NCBI GenBank assembly: GCA_900547015.1
Contig: URFD01000090.1
Location: 1-6,293 of the forward strand
DNA length: 6,293 bases
Direction of reading: 5' to 3'
Source: an uncultured Oscillospiraceae bacterium
GTDB taxonomy: Bacteria; Bacillota; Clostridia; Oscillospirales; Ruminococcaceae
In this document: positions 5,531 through 6,293 of the stretch, piece by piece
Numbering within the stretch: the first letter of the stretch is position 1
Layout of the letters: every line of letters begins with the position of its first letter
Program-made: the position numbers and the translations under genes
Notes under the pieces: model-generated
What the model was told of the DNA's origin: nothing
Database searches by the model: none
What the model saw: the letters and a program-made list of their open reading frames with translations, nothing else

Positions 5531-6001
5531 ATGTCCGAAACCATTCCCAGCTATCTGCAACGGGATGTCTTTTGGATGCAGCAGGCGCTGGAACTGGCAA
5601 GGAAGGCCGCTGCGCTGGGAGAAATTCCGGTCGGGGCGGTGCTGGTGCGTGGCGACGAGCTGATTGCCAGCGCCCACAACCGCCGAGAGCTGGACCAAGA
5701 CGCGCTGGCACACGCCGAGGTGCTGTGTATCCGTCAGGCCTGCCAAGCGCTGGGTAGCTGGCGGCTGAGCGGCTGTACCCTCTATGTCACGCTGGAGCCC
5801 TGCCCGATGTGCAGCGGAGCCATCATCAATTCGCGGTTGGACCGGGTGGTGTATGGCGCACGCGACGAAAAAGCCGGGTGTGCCGGCTCGGTTGCAGACC
5901 TGTTCGTGATGCCGTTTAACCACACTCCCATCATCCGCTCCGGGATTTTGGAGCAGGAGTGCGCCGAGGTGCTCAGCAGCTTTTTCCAAAATCTGCGCTA
6001 G
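5531..6001 (+). CDS. tadA: tRNA-specific adenosine deaminase (A34 to inosine)
   Basis: Zinc-dependent deaminase converting wobble adenosine 34 of tRNA-Arg(ACG) to inosine, needed to read CGU, CGC and CGA codons; normally essential. 156 aa, normal length. Seen: GEIPVGAVLVRGDELIA (30-46), the catalytic HAE (H61 zinc ligand, E63 proton shuttle), and PCPMCSGAI (90-98) with zinc ligands C91 and C94, then the VVYGARDEKAGCAGS segment (106-120) typical of TadA rather than of cytidine or guanine deaminases. Start: ATG at 5531 with AAAGGAGG (5516-5523) at 7 nt spacing. It lies 25 nt after the protease gene with no promoter or terminator between, and is followed 31 nt later by a terminator. Unlike the Bacillus order, no SRP RNA or dnaX is seen directly after it inside the window. 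Confidence 0.96.
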   Translation: MSETIPSYLQRDVFWMQQALELARKAAALGEIPVGAVLVRGDELIASAHNRRELDQDALAHAEVLCIRQACQALGSWRLSGCTLYVTLEPCPMCSGAIINSRLDRVVYGARDEKAGCAGSVADLFVMPFNHTPIIRSGILEQECAEVLSSFFQNLR

Positions 6002-6032
6002 GTGCTGCGAAAACCAATCGAAAAATCCCACT

Positions 6033-6072
6033 ACAGTGAAGGACGCACCAAGCCGTTCTTCGCTGTTTTTTT
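6033..6072 (+). terminator. Intrinsic terminator of the protease-tadA operon
   Basis: A 13-bp stem (ACAGTGAAGGACG / CGTTCTTCGCTGT, two G-U pairs) with an 8-nt loop, followed by seven T residues (6066-6072). On the minus strand the stem is followed, after six bases, by a five-T run, so it might also stop a convergent transcript, though weakly. Confidence 0.88.
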
Positions 6073-6131
6073 ATCCTCTGTTAGGGAGGAGTGCAGACCG
6101 CTCGACTTTTTTCACTGCTATTCACTAACAA

Positions 6132-6229
6132 TCAACAGGAAAAGATGTTGAAAACTTCGTTGAAACTGTTTAAAAGATGATATTTAATCTGCTTTTTACA
6201 GTTGGTAATTTATTTTTAACATTTTCAAC
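6132..6229. repeat. Cluster of GTTGA/TCAAC half-sites in an AT-rich gap
   Basis: Four copies of one pentamer lie in 98 bp: TCAAC at 6132-6136, GTTGA at 6147-6151 and 6159-6163 (12 nt apart, both in GTTGAAA), and TCAAC at 6225-6229 within TTTTCAAC. The first two form an inverted repeat, TCAACA-8-TGTTGA (6132-6151). A second inverted repeat, AACTGT (6164-6169) / ACAGTT (6198-6203), with inner AAAAG/CTTTT pairing, sits between. Promoter-like pairs such as TTGAAA-17-TTTAAT (6160-6188) overlap, but are weak because the -10 lacks the key second-position A. This may be an operator and promoter region for a gene to the right. Confidence 0.35.
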
Positions 6230-6293
6230 CGCTCTTTCGTTTAATCTGGTGGATAAATTCATGGACTTTTGTCGGGATTTCCGTCCGGATTAT
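6225..6293 (-). CDS. Possible C-terminus of a gene entering from the right
   Basis: On the minus strand the frame is open from the window edge to a TGA at 6227-6225, giving 22 residues that include EIPTKVHEFIHQIKRKSG. The composition (amphipathic, basic end) is protein-like, but the stretch is short enough to be chance. No terminator with a U-tract follows it on this strand. It conflicts with the plus-strand start at 6261, and at most one of the two is likely real. No family recognised. Confidence 0.25.
   Translation of the reverse strand: MIRTEIPTKVHEFIHQIKRKSG
6261..6293 (+). CDS. Possible start of a gene running off the right edge
   Basis: ATG at 6261 opens eleven codons (MDFCRDFRPDY) without a stop to the window edge. 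A GGTGG (6248-6252), one mismatch from GGAGG, lies 8 nt upstream, the same spacing used by most genes here, and the preceding DNA is AT-rich like a promoter region. Eleven codons cannot identify a product, and the ribosome site is weaker than its neighbours'. The minus-strand open frame over the same bases is the competing reading. Confidence 0.3.
   Translation, partial: MDFCRDFRPDY

Noticed and set aside
4794..5663. Plus-strand 289-codon frame across the protease and tadA
   Set aside because: It overlaps two well-supported genes in another frame, is Arg/Gly/Pro/His-rich as expected of a shadow, and has no ribosome binding site.
6091..6180. 29-codon GTG-started frame after the tadA terminator
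   Set aside because: The GGAGG lies only 1 nt from the GTG, no promoter is evident between the terminator and this start, and the short Lys/Leu-rich product could be chance.
6248..6256. DnaA-box-like site (TTATCCACC on the minus strand)
   Set aside because: Single copy with one mismatch, no cluster of boxes, and the bases double as the GGTGG ribosome site of the possible next gene. Not evidence of an origin.
6002..6293. SRP RNA gene after tadA, as in the Bacillus gene order
   Set aside because: No GGAA-type SRP hairpin or other conserved SRP RNA sequence was found; the stretch holds a terminator and AT-rich DNA.

Overview
The window looks like an ordinary chromosomal segment of a low-to-moderate GC Gram-positive bacterium, most likely a clostridial (Oscillospiraceae/Ruminococcaceae-like) Firmicute. 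Three things suggest this: strong AAGGAGG-type ribosome binding sites 7-8 nt before almost every start, consensus sigma-A promoters with TGn extended -10 boxes, and an archaeal/eukaryotic-type ProS as seen in clostridia. Genus-level placement would be a guess. No mobile element, CRISPR array, tRNA or rRNA is visible.

Layout. (1) Positions 1-1907, minus strand: a three-gene operon running right to left, made of a small two-TM DUF3592-like membrane protein, aroE (shikimate dehydrogenase) and aroK (shikimate kinase). The aroK frame is still open at the left edge after the normal end of the kinase domain. (2) Positions 1908-2282: a 375-nt divergent intergenic region with one promoter for the aro operon (which carries a short hairpin at the start of its leader) and one near-consensus promoter for acpP with a long, foldable leader. 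(3) acpP, plus strand, monocistronic, closed by a strong terminator at 2563-2598. (4) proS, plus strand, with its own promoter and terminator. (5) A CPBP-family intramembrane protease gene followed after 25 nt by tadA, from one promoter, ending at a terminator at 6033-6072. (6) An AT-rich tail, 6073-6293, with repeated GTTGA half-sites and two mutually inconsistent hints of a neighbouring gene at the right edge.

The genes are mostly housekeeping. aroE and aroK catalyse consecutive steps of the shikimate pathway (3-dehydroshikimate to shikimate to shikimate-3-phosphate). AcpP carries acyl chains in fatty-acid synthesis. ProS charges tRNA-Pro, and TadA makes inosine at the wobble position of tRNA-Arg(ACG). 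The two membrane proteins have no assigned role.

I found no convincing new system. The observations most worth a second look are the C-terminal extension of shikimate kinase, the unusual cofactor motif of AroE, the structured acpP leader, and the half-site cluster after tadA.
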